Below, piece after piece: positions 61,027-64,000 of a stretch of DNA of 64,000 nt; positions within the stretch are counted from its first letter, which is position 1; every line of letters starts with the position of its first letter. Where the stretch lies: positions 2,232,001-2,296,000 of the forward strand of contig NZ_CP034759.1 in the NCBI RefSeq assembly GCF_004295665.1, read 5' to 3'. The notes under the pieces were generated by a model. The model was not told the DNA's origin and did not search any database. It worked only from the letters and a program-made list of their open reading frames with translations. The translations under genes were made by a program, and so were the position numbers. This stretch comes from Litorilituus sediminis. GTDB taxonomy: Bacteria; Pseudomonadota; Gammaproteobacteria; Enterobacterales; Alteromonadaceae.

Positions 61027-61752
61027 ATGGAAATATCACATCGTAACCTTACCCAGCAATTAACGCATGAATTAGGGAAGGCCATTCTACAAGGAAAGTA
61101 CAGCGTAAATAAAAAACTGCCCTCTGAAGCCGATATATCAAAAGAATACGATATCAGCCGTACAGCAACACGCGAAGCCATTAAAATGTTAACAGCCAAA
61201 GGCTTGATTAGCTCTAGGCCGCGACAAGGTATTCGTGTACAGGATATCAAGCACTGGAACTTATTTGACACTGATGTACTGCGTTGGATCCTACTAGGTA
61301 AGCCAGATTTATACATGCTTAGGCATTTTTTACAGCTTCGTTTAGCCATTGAACCTGAAGCGGCCTCACTAGCGGCGCGCTTTGCTTCTGATGATGAATT
61401 ACTGCAAATAGAAAGCGCCTTAACCAAAATGAAATTTGAAGAGTCAGGCTATGATGATAGTCATCAAGCTGATATTGATTTTCATACCAGTATATTGCTT
61501 GCCAGTACTAATCCGTTTTTTATTCAATTAAGCGTCTTTATTGAAACAGCCCTAAAAGTCAATCTACACTTTACCAACCGCGCGGAAGCAGTGAGCGAAG
61601 AAGAGTATCAAGCACATGTGAATATCTTCAACTTGATCAAAGCCGGTGATGCACAAGGGGCATTTGATGCCGCGATGAAAACGCAAAGAGAAACCTTACG
61701 TTTAGTTGATGAGAAAATCGCTGAATTCGAAGCCAATAATCAACAAAACTAA
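61027..61752 (+). CDS. FadR-subfamily GntR transcriptional regulator
   Basis: 241 residues. The winged helix-turn-helix (about 10-75) has KLPSEADISKEYDISRTATREAIKMLTAKGLISSRPRQG. An FCD effector domain (about 95-230) follows with metal-binding type residues (D in ADIDFHTSI, His in QAHVNIF). The linker HWNLFDTDVLRWIL is typical of the DgoR/UxuR-like group that senses sugar acids and related small molecules. It is divergent from the beta-galactosidase gene and is the likely regulator of both operator-like sites at 51460 and 60845. Confidence 0.9.
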   Translation: MEISHRNLTQQLTHELGKAILQGKYSVNKKLPSEADISKEYDISRTATREAIKMLTAKGLISSRPRQGIRVQDIKHWNLFDTDVLRWILLGKPDLYMLRHFLQLRLAIEPEAASLAARFASDDELLQIESALTKMKFEESGYDDSHQADIDFHTSILLASTNPFFIQLSVFIETALKVNLHFTNRAEAVSEEEYQAHVNIFNLIKAGDAQGAFDAAMKTQRETLRLVDEKIAEFEANNQQN

Positions 61753-61901
61753 CGTCCCCCATACACCCTGCATTTCTAAAATTCGCAACGTTATAGCCTT
61801 TAATTGCAACTAAAGGCTATAACTTGGCAGTGTTTGCCTATCAGAACTAAACTATAAGTTAATGAGTATCACTAGTTATAGTGATTTATAAGAGGTGCAT
61901 C

Positions 61902-62102
61902 ATGGAAATAAGCAGATGTATGAATTTAGACCCTAATATTTTACTGGGTATAGTCAACGATAGATTGCGCCATGAATGTCATAACTTACATGGCTTAGCA
62001 GCAATGTTAGATGTAGAGCAACAACAACTTGAAAATAGATTGGCCGAAATTGGTTTTCACTACCAAGAAGAATTAAACCAATTTAGACCAACAACAAAGT
62101 AA
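61902..62102 (+). CDS. DUF4250 family protein
   Basis: 66 residues from the ATG at 61902, with AGAGGTG well placed upstream. MNLDPNILLGIVNDRLRHECHNLHGLAAMLDVEQQQLENRLAEIGFHY matches the short DUF4250 pattern (DPxxLxSIVNxKLRD...L...YD). Function is unknown. It is convergent with the next gene, 6 bases between the stops. Confidence 0.8.
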   Translation: MEISRCMNLDPNILLGIVNDRLRHECHNLHGLAAMLDVEQQQLENRLAEIGFHYQEELNQFRPTTK

Positions 62103-62108
62103 ATACCA

Positions 62109-63149
62109 TCAACTTTTTTGTGCGTGCTCTACTAAAGTGAAACTACTTTGCGGTGCACCGTATACGTAGATGCTACAATTCTTCCAAGATTTAGGTAATT
62201 GCCAAGTGTTGTTTTCTTCTACAGTATAAACGTGGCGTTTGTTAGCACAGCGAACATCTAGTTTATCAAGCTCACCATCTATTTTTGTCAATGAGAATTC
62301 GTTTCTGAGCAGCATGGTTGACCAAAATTCCTCTTGTTCAATATTACCGCGCTTAGGTAAGTCTTGCTCACTAGCAATTATTGCATCCATTTTCGCAACA
62401 AGCTCGTGCAACTTTGCCATTTTACCTTGGGCTGCTGGCAGCTTTTCTAATTGCTTAAAGGTAGAATACGCTTCTGGAAAACGATTTAACGACACCTCAA
62501 GCAAAAACTTATGATACTGGCTGGTAAAGTACTGCTCATCATCTTTTTCACCCCCAATATTTCTAACCCGTTCCAAGTGGTATAGTTGTCTCGAGCTATC
62601 GCCAACTTGCTGAGCATAAGCTGCTGCCAATAAATGCATATAGTTGCTTTCAGACATATGCATATTTCTAGTGTTTTGCATGGCATCAAGCTGCTCGTTT
62701 AGTGTTTTATAGTCTTTTGCCAGTAACGCTTCTCGTGCCTTACGATATTTTCGTTTAAAACGCTTACTTACCGCGGTAGTGCCATCGTCTGCCATTCTAA
62801 AGTTCATTTCCACTGTATTAACACATTGCTGAACCGGCTTACCATTTTCCAGTGCTGGCTTATACTGCCACTGTTTTACCGCATTAACAGAGGCTTTAGC
62901 AATGTCTTTACTGCCGGAAGTTTCTTTTACGATAACGTTAGAGACACTACCATCTTTATTAATAACAAAGCTCAGCACGGCCCAGCCTTCTCGTCCTTCT
63001 CTGGCAGCATCAATTGGATATTTAGGTTCAATGCGCTTAATTGGCTCAGGTTCAATGCGTGTAGTTAAATACTGTGAAAGTTCGCCCGCTTGAATGGATG
63101 ACAGCAATAATGAAGAAGTAATTAAGGCTAATGTTGACAGTTTACTCAT
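62109..63149 (-). CDS. Secreted protein with N-terminal TonB-C domain and TPR-like repeat region
   Basis: 346 residues from the ATG at 63149 (AAGGGA ahead, signal peptide ending IQAG). A TonB C-terminal domain comes directly after the signal (about 25-115: RIEPKYPIDAAREGREGWAVLSFVINKDGSV, AVKQWQYKPALENGKPV). A helical region (about 125-280) resembling tetratricopeptide repeats follows. There is no membrane helix plus proline-rich linker as in true TonB, so energy transduction is unlikely. A periplasmic scaffold role is a guess. Confidence 0.75.
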   Translation of the reverse strand: MSKLSTLALITSSLLLSSIQAGELSQYLTTRIEPEPIKRIEPKYPIDAAREGREGWAVLSFVINKDGSVSNVIVKETSGSKDIAKASVNAVKQWQYKPALENGKPVQQCVNTVEMNFRMADDGTTAVSKRFKRKYRKAREALLAKDYKTLNEQLDAMQNTRNMHMSESNYMHLLAAAYAQQVGDSSRQLYHLERVRNIGGEKDDEQYFTSQYHKFLLEVSLNRFPEAYSTFKQLEKLPAAQGKMAKLHELVAKMDAIIASEQDLPKRGNIEQEEFWSTMLLRNEFSLTKIDGELDKLDVRCANKRHVYTVEENNTWQLPKSWKNCSIYVYGAPQSSFTLVEHAQKS

Positions 63150-63215
63150 GATAAGTCCCTTTATAAATAACGCGCTCACCATACAAGTAATGACCGCAGA
63201 TAACCAGTATCAGTG

Positions 63216-63926
63216 TTAAGGGGTATCGCTGCCGTATAATTCTTTAAGCTTTGTCAAATAGTGCTCTAAGCTTATCTCAGTACTAATCGCCTCCTGCTCA
63301 GCTACTATAGATAACTGCAAGATTCTATCTAAACGAAATTCGCGATAATCCTGTCGTAACATGCACCAGGCTATTAATGTCCACTTTTGCCCCCAATAAA
63401 CTAAGCCTAAAGGCGCTAGTTCGCGCTGAGAAATTTCACCGTCAGCCCGTTTATATTCAATAGCAATATGTTGATTATTTTGTATCGCTTGACGAACTTT
63501 TAGTGAATAGTCAGCAGCTTCTGATTTGAGATAATATTTAGAAACCAGCAAGCTATCATGAGTACTTTGTTCTTTAAGCTGCTCAGGAATAACCGCCTCA
63601 ATTTTAACCTTGGCTTGCTCTGCTGATATAGCTAAGCCCTTATCACTCCATCCTTGTACCATTTTTAGCCCAAGTTGTACCGCCAGCAGCTCCTCTGGTG
63701 TAAACATAATTGGCGCGATTTCATAACCAGGTTTCAAGCGATAACCAACCCCTGCCTCACCTTCAATAGGAAAGCCAGTATCAAGCAAGGTTTGGATATC
63801 ACGATAAATAGTACGCTCAGATATCTCCAATACTTGTGCGAGCTGACGCGCTGTAATAACAGTGCGTCGCCCTTTTAAAATACTAATGATATTGAGTAAT
63901 CGATCGGCTTTAGCCACTTTGTTCAC
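63216..63926 (-). CDS. HTH-WYL transcriptional regulator (YafY-like)
   Basis: 236 residues from a GTG at 63926; the frame is open to 63986, but the extra 20 residues are unlike the family, which starts near AKADRLLNII. The HTH_11 domain (about 5-60, TARQLAQVLEISERTIYRDIQTLLDTGFPI) precedes a WYL domain (about 140-225, HIAIEYKRADGEISQRELAPLGLVYWGQKWTLIAWC). WYL domains bind ligands or nucleic acid. The target is unknown. Confidence 0.85.
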   Translation of the reverse strand: MNKVAKADRLLNIISILKGRRTVITARQLAQVLEISERTIYRDIQTLLDTGFPIEGEAGVGYRLKPGYEIAPIMFTPEELLAVQLGLKMVQGWSDKGLAISAEQAKVKIEAVIPEQLKEQSTHDSLLVSKYYLKSEAADYSLKVRQAIQNNQHIAIEYKRADGEISQRELAPLGLVYWGQKWTLIAWCMLRQDYREFRLDRILQLSIVAEQEAISTEISLEHYLTKLKELYGSDTP

Positions 63927-64000
63927 TTTCTTGAGTGCAAGATGACAGTAGAATATCAGCGTGTTGTAACTGAGTCGACTCAACATCGATTACTGACATC

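Noticed and set aside
62156..62170. Third FadR-type operator (CGTATACG)
   Set aside because: It lies inside the coding region of the TonB-C protein, and only GTATAC is shared.

Overview
The window (about 40 % G+C by eye, tightly packed, few intergenic gaps over 300 bases) looks like chromosome of a marine gammaproteobacterium of the Alteromonadales, most like Colwelliaceae (Colwellia/Thalassotalea type). The basis is gene content and order (anmK-mepM-tyrS, mtnN next to a CbiB-like gene, FabY-type ketoacyl synthase, RraB, AcnB), abundant orphan periplasmic solute-binding proteins, and protein character. The genus is inference. No rRNA, tRNA, CRISPR array or intact insertion sequence was seen.

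Layout. 1-3256: anmK (partial), mepM, and divergent tyrS. 3381-13792: a denitrification (nitrous oxide respiration) region, nosR-nosZ then nosDFYL, with an FNR-type box before nosR. The two halves are separated by a tandem array of decayed nosZ 3' ends, each carrying a terminator, and by an inverted FMN-dependent glutamate-synthase-like gene. 13810-29027: housekeeping and envelope genes (TraB/GumN protein, DUF4136 lipoprotein, RraB, PlsC-like acyltransferase, beta-barrel protein, YadS-like channel, rhodanese, CbiB-like protein, MtnN, pilin-like protein, DUF2726, dimeric dUTPase, GlxA-type AraC regulator, FabY, DUF5329, topoisomerase III). 29028-31361: an accessory patch with strong hairpins, two unrecognised small genes, the stump of an S9 peptidase gene and a PEP-CTERM-like protein. 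31456-41572: K+ channel, GltS, solute-binding protein, GFA and GNAT proteins, S9 peptidase, TrhO (with a perfect FNR-type palindrome in front), dienelactone-hydrolase-like protein, thioredoxin-like lipoprotein and cytochrome b561. 41753-47671: two head-to-head AcnB-type aconitases. 47706-48848: a lipoprotein and a solute-binding protein.

The most interesting part is 48928-61752: a secreted GH63 alpha-glucosidase (YgjK type), the two saccharopine dehydrogenases of lysine catabolism, a DUF3667 membrane protein, a kinase/class-III PLP enzyme fusion resembling hydroxylysine kinase plus phosphohydroxylysine phospho-lyase, a secreted GH2 beta-galactosidase translationally coupled to that fusion, and a FadR-type GntR regulator. 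The same 8-base operator core lies in both divergent promoter regions. These activities together could strip Glc-alpha-1,2-Gal from glycosylated hydroxylysine (the collagen modification) in the periplasm and turn hydroxylysine and lysine into the shared intermediate 2-aminoadipate semialdehyde in the cytoplasm. This reading is an inference from families, compartments, coupling and operators. No transporter or aminoadipate-semialdehyde dehydrogenase lies in the window. The window ends with a DUF4250 protein, a secreted TonB-C-domain protein and a WYL regulator.
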